From assembly GCA_027946365.1 (NCBI GenBank), contig JAPEUQ010000003.1:3906001-3970000 (forward strand): a stretch of DNA of 64,000 nt. The letters are read 5' to 3'. Made by a program: the position numbers and the translations under genes. Of the stretch, positions 1 through 11,475 are shown in pieces (the stretch's first letter is position 1; each line of letters begins with the position of its first letter). The DNA comes from Kalmusia sp. IMI 367209. Taxonomy: Eukaryota > Ascomycota > Dothideomycetes > Pleosporales > Didymosphaeriaceae. Under the pieces are notes generated by a model. The model was not told where the DNA came from. It was given only the letters and a program-made list of their open reading frames with translations, and ran no database searches.

Positions 1-2
1 AG

Positions 3-200
3 CTACATTACACTAAATATCTACATTTGCCCAGAATCGGCAGGGCTCTGCTGCTCTTTATTCCCATACCCGAAGACACATGGGAAGCTGAAAAAAATTC
101 CGACGGTGGAGAAACCGCGACTACCGGGAAAGTGAAGGATCTTTCTCCTCTTCCAAAGCTGTGGTCCATTATGGATTACTTGCATCTTGATTGGGCTTGA
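3..200 (+). CDS. 3' end of an unrecognised gene (partial)
   Basis: A frame stays open for 66 codons from the left edge to a TGA at 198-200. The C-terminal part reads with a plausible protein composition (…PIPEDTWEAEKN…, ending in LHLDWA). No domain is recognised. The gene enters from outside the window, so its size and function cannot be judged. It ends 118 bp from the stop codon of the convergent AAA ATPase gene. A chance ORF of this length at this GC content is possible. Confidence 0.4.
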   Translation, partial: LHYTKYLHLPRIGRALLLFIPIPEDTWEAEKNSDGGETATTGKVKDLSPLPKLWSIMDYLHLDWA

Positions 201-317
201 GTAGAATGTATTTTCAAGGTTGCAAATGAGGACAGGAATTGAGAAATCAATAGTCTTAGATACTGATAAACTTTGAGTACTAATTACTAAGAAACTTTCA
301 ATAATACTAAAGTACCA

Positions 318-2871
318 TTAGTCCTCAATCATCCGTTCTCTTCTACTCACCGCTTTCCTGCCATTGTCTGGAAACTTTGTCTTCCCCTTATCTCTGTTCT
401 CCTCCGCCGCTATGAGGAAATACTCTTGAAATTTCATCACCTCATCCGCTACCTGGTCTACGTGTTCAAATCGCAATCCTCCTCCACTCTTTCTCTTTGC
501 CAATGCCAGCCTCTGGGCGATCGTCAACACGTTGCGGATCTCGCGGCCATTCAGTTCCCATTCGCTTATTGTTTCGATATTGTCGAGAAGTTCATCCTTG
601 CCAATGGACTCGGTATCATCGAGACGCTCGATAAACGCTTTCCATATAGCCCGACGAGTATTCGTGCCTAGAGGATTAAACTTGATCGCAATGTGAATGC
701 GTGACTGGAACGCCGTATCCATTGTGCTGAGACGGTTCGTTGTAAGGAATAAGATGCCTTCATAGTATTCCAGCATACGCAGGAAGACGGAAACAATGCC
801 GTTACGTTTGAAGTCTTCAAAGGACCGCTTTTCAAGGATCACGTCTGCTTCGTCGAGCAGCAGCACTGCATCCCATCGTGCGGCGGAGACGAATACGTTT
901 TGCAAGCGTGCGGCCACCTTGTCCTCGGCAGTGAGCTCGCCGATATTGATGGAGTAGAGTGGTTTGTGAGTGTACTCTGCAACAGATTCTGTGTCATGGA
1001 TGTCAGTGTGTCCATGACTCGGTTCTGGCTACAGAGTATTGCTCACCAGCGGTCAGCGTCTTGCCCACGCCTGGCGGACCGTGTAGCAATATTACAAGAC
1101 CCTAAGGTGGTCAGCCAGTGCCACAGTTCGAAAATGCGTGAGCTTGCCTTTCCCTTTCCTCGGATGACGTCTGTCACGATCTTGCCTTTGTTGCCGCGAT
1201 GCTGCTCAACAAGGCTACGAAGCATCTGCTTATACTGCTTATCCATGACTAGATGATTAAAAGCGGACGTTGCCCAGTCTACTTCTTTCAAATGCTGAAC
1301 CGAGACCACATACCATGTGTTGGTAGCAAGCGTAAAGCAATTGATCAATGATGGGCACAGCTGTGCTTGCAGCTTCGTGAACGGCTTCTCAGGTGGATGC
1401 CAATCGTACTCCATGTGGACACTGTCGTAACCACCGCCTTTGATGTTATGTTCTTTTTCAAACAAAGAGGTCAGCATATCCATTAGTGGACCCATATTAT
1501 CCTCTACAGCTTTCAAAGTTTTATCACGCCCAAAGTTGGCGATGCCGTCATGGTCAACGATTACCCGCTCGTTCAGCTAGATAATCAGTCAGTACACTAT
1601 CGCAAATACTCGTCCTAAAACTAGTCTATGGCCTGTGGAGACTTACGCTTGTGCGCTCTTCTTCGACCTTCGTCCGACCAAATGAGTGATTGAGCTCTCT
1701 CGCTGGACCTTCATGATGCTTAGAGATGGGCTCTTGAGATATCAGTTGCGCCCATGTTAGGCCCCTATGCTCTAATTTGTCGAGTAGCTCGTGTTGCGAC
1801 TCAGTATTGCCGTCCCCGTAGTATTTGATCGGGTAGATCTTAAATGACGAAACCGCGCGTGTGCCGGCAAAGACATTAATGGTGAAAGTCTTAACTTCCC
1901 GGGAGAAGACCTTGCTAGAGCCTTTCCACGTCACAGTCCATGCATCGATTACGAAGCGCTCTGAGGCACCAGCGGAGGCAGCACCTCCTCTCGAAAGGAG
2001 GTTTTCGATGTCATTTGCGCCATATTTACGACCACGGAAGGTGCTTGCACCGATAATGAAGAGGTGAGGCTCATCAAAGTCGTCCAGAGTGTAGAGCAAA
2101 TCTCCAGGCTTGAAGACCGCCCAAAGATTGTCGAATCGGACGTTGGCTTCGTCAAGGCTCGCTCGTACTTGATTATGGAAGGGCCCCACGTCAGCATCGT
2201 AGAAATGTTTGCGAAAGTCGTTCCAGTCGTCAGTCTCCGCATCCTCGTCATTGTCGTTGTCTACATACTCTTGCATCTGATCAATGTAGTAATAGAACGG
2301 TGCGTACGGGTAGCTGAAGCTAATGCTCCGGAGCTCGACGTAGACCTCAGGGAAATACCTAGTGTTGGTGTGAGCTTCAATTCCTGCATCCTACTATGCA
2401 TAAGTACCTGATGACCGCGCGGAACACCTTCTGAATGTAAGGAGAATAGAGGGTGACCTGTTCTCTACCATCATCGCCATCGTTCACGGCCATAACGAAC
2501 TTCCTCCCGGGATCCTTCTTCGGGACCATCATCTGCCAGTCGGCTTGATCGATAATGTCTTTTTTGTCATCTTTGTTCGGCCGTCCTATACGTGTTCGAG
2601 GAAGCATTGGTGGAGGCGGAGGCTCTGCATTCTGCTTCGATTCAACCTTCTCGTCGTCGCCTTCCTTGTCATTACTGGTATCCTTTTCTCCATTGGTTGC
2701 TTCTGAGACAGAAGCAATTGTATCCTGAAGAGAGGCTCTGGCAGCCTCAGGGTCATCATTTGTCCGCGAAGATTTATCGCTAATATTTGCCAAGATGGTC
2801 CCGTCTGTTGAACACGATGGCTCTACGGTGAGTGTTCCTTCGTAGTCGCTGTCTTTGGCTGAATGCGCCAT
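318..2871 (-). CDS. AAA+ ATPase with large N-terminal region (DUF7025-like)
   Basis: Five exons: 2408-2871, 1647-2358, 1148-1576, 1047-1101 and 318-976. They join in frame to 772 aa. Walker A (GPPGVGKT, about residue 545) lies in the 55-bp fourth exon. Walker B (LLLDEADVIL, about residue 595) and the sensor stretch LFLTTNR are in exon 5. The N-terminal 500 residues are acidic and then match the pattern of fungal AAA proteins carrying a DUF7025-type region (from memory). The ATPase has a single AAA module of the BCS1/spastin-like superfamily, and its substrate is unknown. The intron at 1102-1147 starts with GC, not GT (GCAAGC…CTTAG, with a CTGAC branch site), and is needed to keep the Walker A frame. 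The stop is TAA at 318-320. This gene is probably outside the biosynthetic cluster. Confidence 0.88.
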
Positions 2872-3607
2872 TATTTTCGTGCCTCCTCCGTACGCGGCAA
2901 GACAAAACGATCACTGCTTTTTTCCCCAACTTTCAAAGCAGGCTTGGCAGAAGCGCAAGCCTTCTTAAACAAAAACCCAGCTTCTACCGTGACCGACTCA
3001 CGCGGATCCTGACGTACTAGTATATTAGCGTTTTCCCCGCCCCATCACCTTTGCACAAAAAACCTACACAATCGAGATAGGCGCGCAATGCAAACACGAT
3101 GCAAGTATGTAATTTTTATATATCGAAAGACTAGTGTATTGATCGTAGAAAATAGAATGGTGATGAGCGAGAGATCCAGTGGGGGCACCGGCAATCGGCG
3201 TTTCAAAATATCCCTCAATTAAACTAGTTCCTTCGTACTTTTAAGTGTGGTAGCCCCGCCCCGCGCCTCCACCATTGTTGGCCACTGGCTTGCGAATCAT
3301 GCAGAGTGACTACATGATGGCGAGGATGATATTAAAGCCACCACGCGTGATTCGCTGACAAGGAAGTTCTTGCAAAGCCATCCCTCCCCGGAGTGGAGAT
3401 TAAGCGACGCGCCAGGCTTGAAGACAGAGCAGCATTGACTTTGGGGCTGTGCAAGGCTGAGACAACGCCATGCCCACAACCCATCGACCACAGCATCTCT
3501 GGCATCTCCAACTCAGCCGCCCCGGCCAAGTGTACATTAGCTTGCCACTGTAGCCGCGAGCCGTGCTCTAGAACCTGATGTTCGACTGACACGAAGAGAT
3601 AGATGCA
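2872..3607. other. Divergent intergenic region between AAA ATPase and STAND-like gene
   Basis: 736 bp between two divergent starts. It contains pyrimidine-rich stretches and several short overlapping ORFs on both strands around 3297-3592 with no recognisable domain or consistent codon use. It probably holds both promoters. No clear TATA box or other element stands out. Confidence 0.5.
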
Positions 3608-5348
3608 ATGTCGATAGCTACGCGCGAACGACTTTCAGGTGGTGAGGTAGAGGAGAATGGACTCATCCGAAGAACATCAGTCGGGAATGGAATTGTTCGA
3701 AGGACGACAGCTGAAGCTCTGGAGCTCATCACGCGATCTGAGACGCAAACGCTATCTCATAGTGCTTGGTATGAGCCGGGAAGAGATTTTTGGTAAGACA
3801 TGAAGTCATCTGGACTCGGGCGTCTGTTGATTCACACATCTATACAGCTTCTATGCTGCGGCTCACGATGCCTGTCGTGCCACTAAGACGCGGCTCAAGG
3901 CGCTCGATCTCGAAGCGGACGAGCTCGAGAGTATCAATAGTGCACGTGGCCTTGACGTCTTGATGCAGAAAATCCAACAGACTACCGAGGCACAAGAGCA
4001 GGAGTCGAAGAGGCACCCTGTAATGAAGAAAGCAGGCCAGTTCGTGGAAACCTTTAGTGAGTTCGTCACTCGAACCTCTGGCATTATCGAGCTTTTGGTC
4101 CCGCAAAGTCCTGAATATCGAATGACCTACGGGATCCTACTTCTGGTGTTCAAAACGGTGTTTAAGAGGAAAGAGACGCAGGAGTCATTGCTTGCTTACA
4201 TCCAGAAGCTCAGCGTCCGACTACCCATCGTCGATTTCTATAGCAAAGTCTTTCCTTCCAGCGGCATGAAAATTCTAGTAGTATCAATATACGTGGAGAT
4301 CCTCAATCTACTAAACGAAGCAATCGTGTACTACCGCAGCAACCACTTACGGCAGCTGCGCGACGCAGTCCTGCGTCCAGTAGAGACAAAGTTCGACAAA
4401 TGTATACAGCGCATCGAGGCCGAAGTTGAGAAGCTTCATGAACTGAAAGAAGCCGCTCACGTGGCACAACAAGCCGACATGAAGGAGCTCCTCGAGAGCA
4501 CCGGCCAAGTCGTTGGTCGTCTACACGACAATCTTAACCATTCCATGACAGCATTCAGCTCCTGTCTCGCCCTCCTCGATGCCCGAATCGAAAACATCGC
4601 CCATCAGTCATCTTCCATCCACAACTTCCAAGCCGTCAACCACTCCCTGGCCCTAACCGAAGTGCTCCTCCCCACAGCCTCAACAGCAGACGAACAACTT
4701 TTCCTCGTCCGCAAACAGCGTTTCGACCTCTCTCCCAAAGATCACTGGTACGAGAACGGCGTCCTAGAAGCGTTCGATAAGTGGTCCACCTATGGGCGCA
4801 TCGAACTTCTATGGATCGGCGGGCGCTCCGGCAACCAAGATACCTGGATCACGGAGATGAGCATCGACCTGATCGACGCGCTACGGATGCAGGACTTGAC
4901 ACTGTTGCACATGTTCTGCGGCATGACGGAAAAGCCCGTCACAGCGACATCGTTGATAAAGCATCTCATAGCGCAACTCCTTGATCGCCATCCTGATATC
5001 GCCTTCCGTCAACCGAGGACGTACAATGTCCGACGTTTTCGACGCGCAACAACGTTCACCCGGTTATGGACTATCTTCGAGGCATTAGTCAGCGAGCTAA
5101 CGAGTAGTGTGTTCGTTCTCATCGACCGCATCGAGGACTGCGATGCCGACTCCGATTTGGATGGCAGTGGCTGTACAGATTTATCGCACCAATTACTACC
5201 GTACCTCATGGGCTTGGCAAGCGAGGCGGAACATGTTAGTGTTATTGTGACGAGTACGTATGAGCCGCCTGAGGCACTGATTAGGGAAGCAGAGTTAAGG
5301 CACTTCTATCGAGATACTCGAAAGTCAAGGGGAAAGAGGGAGAGGTAG
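3608..5348 (+). CDS. DUF7708-type STAND/NACHT-like N-terminal protein
   Basis: Two exons (3608-3792 and 3848-5348) join in frame to 561 aa. The helical region at about residues 115-220, including FSEFVTRTSGIIELLVPQS and YGILLLVFKTVF, resembles the DUF7708 module that precedes NACHT ATPases in fungal NLR-like proteins. A coiled stretch follows (RIEAEVEKLHELKEAAH). At about residue 340 there is a degenerate P-loop position (WIGGRSGNQDTW) with no GxxGxGK[ST] motif, and at about 445 a Walker B-like VFVLIDRIEDCD. The protein stops soon after, without WD, ankyrin or TPR repeats, so it is a truncated or repeat-less form. Such proteins are linked to fungal self/non-self and stress responses; the role here is inferred only from architecture. 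Confidence 0.75.
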
Positions 5349-5480
5349 GGAGAACCTATGGGCACGGCTGTCTAATAATTATGAACACCGATCTTAATGA
5401 GATAGAATGATTCACTGTTATTTTTTAAGGACTAATTCTAGACTCCTTCAAAACTGACTATTATAGAGGACTTGATAATG

Positions 5481-6540
5481 TTAGTCTAGTTGTACTATAT
5501 TAGTATTTCTAGACATGTCTTCTTGCTGGTATTCCAATCTCATGCTGCCTAATTCAAACAGTAGGATGGCCTGGCATATGACCGCGCTAATGGCATACCT
5601 TGCCACAATGGGCAGTGTATCCAATGCACCAACGAAGATCAGTGAGGAGAACACCAGAACACCAAAGAACATATGAAGTATACCTGCTATTGATGCAAGC
5701 AAAAAGAGAATCTCGCTTATCATCCGGTCTTGGCCGTTTGCTACGCTTCTCCAATAGTCAGATTGTACGACAAGCACACGAATAATATACTTCATGGCTG
5801 ATACCACAAGCGTCTGGGGAGAGTTGTTGCTGAAATTTGGCGACGTCCTCTTCCGAGATCGAATAGCAACAATACCTATTAGATGAACGAGGCCACCTGA
5901 CAAGGCCCATGATAATGGCATGTGTATCAGGCTACACCTCCAGCCAGAAACTGTCCGTTGATTCACGTAGAAGGAGACTTGCACAGTGTTTAAAAGCATG
6001 GCGCCGGCCAAAGCGAACTCCGCAACGCGTAGTGCTGTCTTATATAAGCACGGCAGGCCTCCCATCCACATGTGATATTTCCTGACGCTGATACTCGTCA
6101 ATTGGCTCAGCAAGCGTCGTGGTGAGGCTGAGCCACAATACAGGTGTGTCAAGCTGACCGCAGGACTTGCAAAGCTTAACAGAACCGCAAGCAAAGGATT
6201 CTTCAAGGAAAGCAGGCTCATCTCTGCAACACTCGGCCCCATCAGAGAAATCGTGCTCGGCATCAGAACAAGGATGACGGTGGCTGTCGCCATGTTGGAT
6301 TTGATTGTCTCGGATGTGTGGTTGAGAAGGCAGTCGGCGGCGCAGGCACAAATCGCCCAGCATCGTGAGCGGTCTTGTGCTCAGTAGTCGTTGAGCTCGA
6401 TACTGCAGAAAGCACTGGCTGTGATCCAGTGGTGTTCGTACTTGGCAAACCAAATCTGGAACTTATGGGTTGAGGGTACGGCTGAGGCTGGACATGTCAA
6501 CGTTGCGATGAGCACGATGGATAAGATGGCAAGTCTCGAC
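5481..6540 (-). CDS. Secreted-entry multi-pass membrane protein, unknown function
   Basis: The main exon (5481 to about 6390) encodes roughly 300 aa with about six hydrophobic segments (for example SEILFLLASIAGILHMFFGV and LPIVARYAISAVICQAILLF). It starts with a Cys-rich segment (RCWAICACAADCLLNHT) and then ETIKSNMATATVILVLM. Upstream, ATG at 6540 opens a classic signal peptide (MSRLAILSIVLIATLTCPAS). A stop codon separates this from the main exon frame, so an intron is needed at roughly 6375-6470. I could not find a donor/acceptor pair that preserves phase, so the junction is unresolved and a frameshift is possible. The layout of signal peptide, short Cys-rich lumenal segment and TM bundle is common to an uncharacterised fungal family. 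The start and first exon are tentative. Confidence 0.6.
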
Positions 6541-6659
6541 ATGTTCGATGAGAATGCGGACCTGATGGTGCTTGATAGGTTGATATTGATATTTTGCCGA
6601 AGCAGGAAGGCGTGTGCGCCGTCTACGTTCCTCGATCGCCGCATCGCGGACACGTGCAG

Positions 6660-8198
6660 GTGGGGTTGTAAGCAATGACCTCAATACCCGCCCACTGCGT
6701 CTTGCCGCCTACAGGAGAATGCCTCGCTTGCAACACCACATATTGCCATGGCATTCTGTGCACCGGCGCTCTCCGAACGTACTTTAGTCACATAAGCGTA
6801 AAGATTATACCTCCCACATATGTAATATATATCTTTGAGCAACACAGTTCATTATATGAGGCTAGTCTCTGGGTAGTGTCCAAACCCCATAGGGGACTAC
6901 GTCTGGTCATCGTTCCTCTCCGGCTTTGAATGCTGCAGCGCCATAGCTGCAGCATGCGTCCCGACCTACAGGCCCTTCGTGAACAGGATTTGTCACGGAA
7001 CGGCAGCGGAGAATACCGTGCCACAATCTACGAAACCATCTACAGGGGTATCCAAAGGATCGGAAGAAATGGGCCGCTTCGACGCCGCCTGCGTAGCAAG
7101 CAGAGCAACATCAGTGCAGAATCGAATGATAGCCACAATGTCCATCTTTACAATCAGCTTGGAAGAGGGATGGACCCGGAGGCTCGGGTTGAAACAATTG
7201 CTGACGACGAATAGGTGCCACGGCCAGAGGCCACGAAGCAAGAAATACTGGCCACTCAACCTTTCACAGCGCAAGCAAATAAATGAGTGCGCTGCCGCGG
7301 CAGAAGTTCAGTAGCGGAGTATCCTTCAAGGCAAATTTAGTTGGTAGCTGATGTGTGCAGGAGATAACAGAGCTATCGATAAGACTTGGTATCATGGAAA
7401 CCCTTGGAACCTTAAATCTGTGCCACTCGTTTTCTCTCTTTCCACAATTTTCAGTTCTAATTAGTTCTGAATGCGCTTCAATCACAATTTGTGCGATTTC
7501 CAGCTACAACCTGACCATACGCGAATCCGTTGATCCTCTTTCATTACCTTGCCCGAGTGAGCCATTCCTGCTACCTGCAGCAATCAGACGTGCCTGATCT
7601 ATCCTGGATGTGTTAGTAGCTCAGTTGGTTTCGCCTCTGCTTGGCCTACAATGCCAACCGCTCCAAGATACCACATACGTCATAATACCGGATGTGCAGT
7701 GGACTCGGTCCCGGCATATAGCACCCAATGCACTCGGCCTTTAGAGGACTGATATAGAATGGCTCGCCTTCCCGTATAGTTCAAGGATACATGATATGCT
7801 GATAATCCTCGGGCAGGCGTTTATCTAGCGCTTACTAGCCTACAAGCATTGATATTGATGCTTTGGCGAAAGCAAGAACGAGCTGCGAGGTGTGGGCGCC
7901 GCCACCTAGGCGCAGCCTACGCCTTATAGAGCCCGACAGAATGAGCTGTCCTCTGCAACCTATCTATTTTCTTTGCGTAAAATGGCGTGTGCGAATCAAG
8001 CAGGTTCCACGAGCATTGACGCCTGATGTTGGTGACCATAAAAGTACCCCTTGACCATGATATCGATTGCACCAGAAACTCCATTGAAAAACCCCTCAAT
8101 TGAGCATTATTGAATTCAGAAAGAAGAATGTTAGCCTTTCCGACGTACTAATAGGACTTAAACACAATAGAAAGCCACAGGAGCGGCGAAGCCATCCT
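6660..8198. other. Intergenic region without recognisable gene
   Basis: About 1.5 kb with only short ORFs (at most 111 aa) on both strands, none with a domain or signal peptide I recognise. A tRNA-like patch at 7608-7680 was examined and rejected. Nothing else stands out. Confidence 0.5.
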
Positions 8199-9167
8199 CT
8201 ACTCAATATTGGTGCTTCGGATAACTTCCTCCCACTCGTCACAGATAGCTAGATTGTTAACAGCTTTCTTCCTCAAGGTCATTAGACAGTCCGGACCTAA
8301 GGGCAGTCTCTCTGGAAGATCCTTGCCTTGAGCTACTCCTTCATCTTTCACAACGTCAAGTATGATTTCCACCGCCTTCTTTGGATCCCCTGGCTGGTTG
8401 CCATTGATACCCTGAACGAACTGCGTAACGGCGTTGCGGACCTCTCTATAGTCTTCGATAGGATCTGAGCGAAACTTAACATGTCCAGGGTCCATGATCT
8501 TTGTGCGAAAGAACCCAAGTTCAAAGATCATGCTCTTGATACCTAAATGAGTAGTCTCCTGCTTTAGACAGTCGTACCAACCCTCTAGGGCAAACTTGGT
8601 ACTGCAGTACTAGATACAAATCAGCTCTTATCTCCCAAACAAGTGTGGAATGCAAAGTCAGCTTACCGGAGCAGCACCAGGTTCCCCGCCGATCCCGCCT
8701 GAAGAACTGATAAACACGATAAATCCGGACTTCTTCTCACGAAGGTGCGGCAGGACCGCCTGAGTAGTCTTGACAATGCCAAAAAAGTTGGTCTCGAATT
8801 GATCCAGGTAGTGGTCATAGCTATGAGTGTTAGTCAATAAGCAAGGCGTATGTTGTGGATTGCATGTGAATCATTCGTACCTAACCTCTTCGGCGAGTCC
8901 AGCTTCGATGTAGCCAGCATTGTTCACGAGAACATCGATGGGTCCACCTTCAAGCATCTTGGCTACAGTGGCCTTGATGTCGGATAGCGGCGCCGTCACA
9001 TCGAGGCTGACAGTCTCTGCGCCTGCTGCTTTGAGAGATGAAAGTCGAGTTGTTGCATCTCCACGAGCGGTCGCGACAACTTTGTCACCTCGAGCAAGAA
9101 TGCTCCGTACTAGGGTCTCACCGAGCCCAGTGGAACATCCCGTGACGAGCCATCGTAGTGGAGCCAT
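8199..9167 (-). CDS. Short-chain dehydrogenase/reductase (classical SDR)
   Basis: Three exons (8881-9167, 8667-8820, 8199-8609) join to 283 aa, starting at MAPLRWLVTGCSTGLGE. The Rossmann motif TGCSTGLG (residues 8-15), the NNAG motif (about 82-85), a catalytic Ser in FISSSGG and the YCSTK catalytic pair are all present, so the enzyme should be active with NAD(P)H. The region after YxxxK (FALEGWYDCLKQETTHLGIKS) resembles SDRs acting on lipophilic ketones or alcohols. It is the leftmost enzyme of the biosynthetic region, 0.7 kb from the UbiA-type gene and divergent from it. A role in tailoring is inferred from position only. Confidence 0.85.
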
Positions 9168-9872
9168 GTTGCTCAGCTTCTCAAAATCCTTTGAGCTTGT
9201 GGTCGGGCGAGTATAGAAATAAACAATTGTGCTGGATCGAACCGTGAGCAATAAGAGAGAAGTGCTGCTCCAAGCATCTGAAAGCCGCAGATATATCTTG
9301 TAGTGCGTTGGGCGGAGCTTTTGTCGCACAGAAAACAATATTGACAGTCCTTGTTCCACTGCAGTGGCTGAGCGACAAGCAACGGCGGGTAGGAATGCGG
9401 CCACCTCACTGGCTAAATGCTTGCAGATACGAGGCGTAAGTGCGGCACAATTCCATGGTCTAGGGTAGCTGCAACCATAGCAAGGCTGAGATCCTTTTTA
9501 GTCGAAAGCATATCTCAGTCGGCTGACTGTCGGCGCGGGCCAATAAGAGCAATTGACACGAAACTGGCGTATCTCATTCTCTCTGGGCGCAATCGTAAAA
9601 TAATGTAGCTTGGGCAACCGACAATTTGCTTTTGAGTATGCACAAGTCTTTAAGCCACAGCATTTTGCTATAAATCAAGGTATCGACACATCTGAAGTCC
9701 TCACCCCAAACGATAATCAACGCAAGCATACCGTTTAGGGATATGTGGTCTACCGTATCAAAGCCGCTAGAGGAAATCCGACAGGCACCTAAGCCATCCT
9801 AGCTCCAAGAGGTTCGTCAATGTCAACTGCCCCTTCAAGTTATGATCCGAGTACCTGATGCTTGAACAATAG
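9168..9872. other. Intergenic region between divergent SDR and UbiA-type gene
   Basis: About 700 bp. It probably contains the SDR promoter and the unresolved first exon of the UbiA-type gene; ATG codons at 9741 and 9820 are candidates, but neither joins in phase with the main exon. No other feature is evident. Confidence 0.4.
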
Positions 9873-10749
9873 TCGATCGGTTCGCTACCACCTACATACA
9901 GTCTGGCTCATCACCTGCAACGATCTCAGATCAATTGTGCTGCCAGAAACCGCATTCGGCATATTTACAGCACTCTCGACTGCGCTCAAAACCAACGCTG
10001 ACCCAAAGGCTTTTCAAACCCTATCCTGTTTGCCTCAGGTCATTATTTGGAACTGGCTTAATGTTTTACTATTTGACATCGCCAACCAGCGACTCCCAGG
10101 CTCTATTGTGGAGGACTGGGTGAACAAGGGGTGGCGCCCCATTCCTATCGGTACGATGACATCTACTGAAGCGCGCCGTCTCTTGCTATTAGTGACACCA
10201 GTCGTGTTTGTCGGGTGTCTCTGCCTTGGGGGTGTTGTCGAGTCTATGGTTATGATGGTGCTGACTTCAATGTACAATGACCTCGGCGGAGTGGATAGGT
10301 TGTATATCGTGCGCAATAGCATCAACGCCGTGGACTTCATTTGCTACAGCTCTAGTGCGACAGACGTCGCTGCAGGGGTCTATTCCCTCACTCCTGAAGC
10401 CAACATCTGGACACCCATCATCGGAGCAATAAATTTCTCGACACTCTCCATGCAGGATCTACCAGACGTAATGGGTGACGTTGTCAGGGGACGTCGGACA
10501 AGCCCTTTGGTAATGGGAGATGTATGGGGCAGATGGGAGATTGCGATTCCGATCTCCTTGTTGTCGATCATCCGTCCTAATTTCTGGGATGTTACCTGGC
10601 TTGGGTACGTTGTTTCGCCTGGTGTCGGCTTGTGGTTGGCGTTCCGAATTTTGCAATATAGGAATGTGGCGGCAGACAAGATGTCATGGAAATTATGGTG
10701 TGTTTGGATGGGAACTCTCTATGCGCTGCCACTGTATACAAAGTCCTAA
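9873..10749 (+). CDS. UbiA-superfamily membrane prenyltransferase or terpene cyclase (5' exon unresolved)
   Basis: The main exon encodes about 291 aa with several TM segments. The family signatures are visible: a first Asp-rich site (NVLLFDIANQRLPGSIVED, then NKGWRPIPIGTMT), a YNDLGG motif in the middle, and a second Asp-rich site (QDLPDVMGDVVRGRRTSPLV). This pattern matches fungal UbiA-like enzymes, including the membrane terpene cyclases of the Fma-TC type as I remember them, as well as meroterpenoid prenyltransferases. The second motif appears intact. No in-frame ATG precedes the motif region: a TGA lies at 9856-9858, and CAATAG at 9867-9872 looks like an intron acceptor. Either a short 5' exon exists upstream or the gene is 5'-truncated. 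Substrate unknown; an isoprenoid diphosphate is expected. Confidence 0.75.
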
Positions 10750-11475
10750 TTATACTGTACTATAGGCGACATGTTATGTATATAGGATAGACATATATAG
10801 GCCCTTTTTCTCATGATATATATCCTCTTTTATATAAACTTTATATTTTTTTGTAATAGAATTCTGTAAAATGATAGGAAATAAATAATAACGAGTTTTA
10901 ATGTAAAGAAAGAATAAAATTATTAGAACAGTGAGTCCCAACAGAATCTAGGATTGATTCTGAAATAATTAAAATAGAATATCAGATACTGTCTATATGA
11001 GCGGATACGATTCACCACTAGAGTACACGATATGGATAGTCTACGCCTTACTTATAGAGCTGGCGCGATTATATCTAGGGATTTGTAGATTTGTTCATTG
11101 CGGCGCCAGGCCAAGAGCCACGGAGAGTGAGATAGGTTAGAGAAGATAGTACTGGCGAAGAGGAAGGGAGAAAGTAAAGACACCATGACTTCTTATGGGA
11201 AGACTTTGATTTTACTATTAGTGCCAATGATAGACCTTTTAATCACGATTAAATTCATCTGACTTTCTATTGGCAAATGCTAACTGAGCGAGGCAGATAC
11301 TGAAACGTTCTGAGTCGTCGAAGACACTTCCCCGCGAAAGTTATGAAATGAGCTAGACTTGAATTTGTAGAGTTGGTGTAGAAGACAACTGGGGATGGGG
11401 ATGAATAGAGCGTCGTCCATGAGGCTTGCAGTGTGCATGGTCCTTCTCGGAGGAAGCAGACCCGGTACGTGATGT
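10750..11475. other. AT-rich intergenic region with no gene
   Basis: About 725 bp downstream of both convergent genes. The stretch 10750-11020 is clearly AT-rich (TATATA runs) compared with its neighbours and may be an old degraded insertion. No terminal repeats or coding remnant can be seen. Confidence 0.5.

Noticed and set aside
3297..3592. Overlapping small ORFs on both strands
   Set aside because: No recognisable motif and mutually exclusive frames in an intergenic promoter region.
7608..7680. tRNA-like patch with a perfect A box (TAGCTCAGTTGG) and a 5-bp stem with 7-nt loop
   Set aside because: No B box (GGTTCGANTCC), no closing D stem and no matching acceptor stem, so it is not a tRNA gene.
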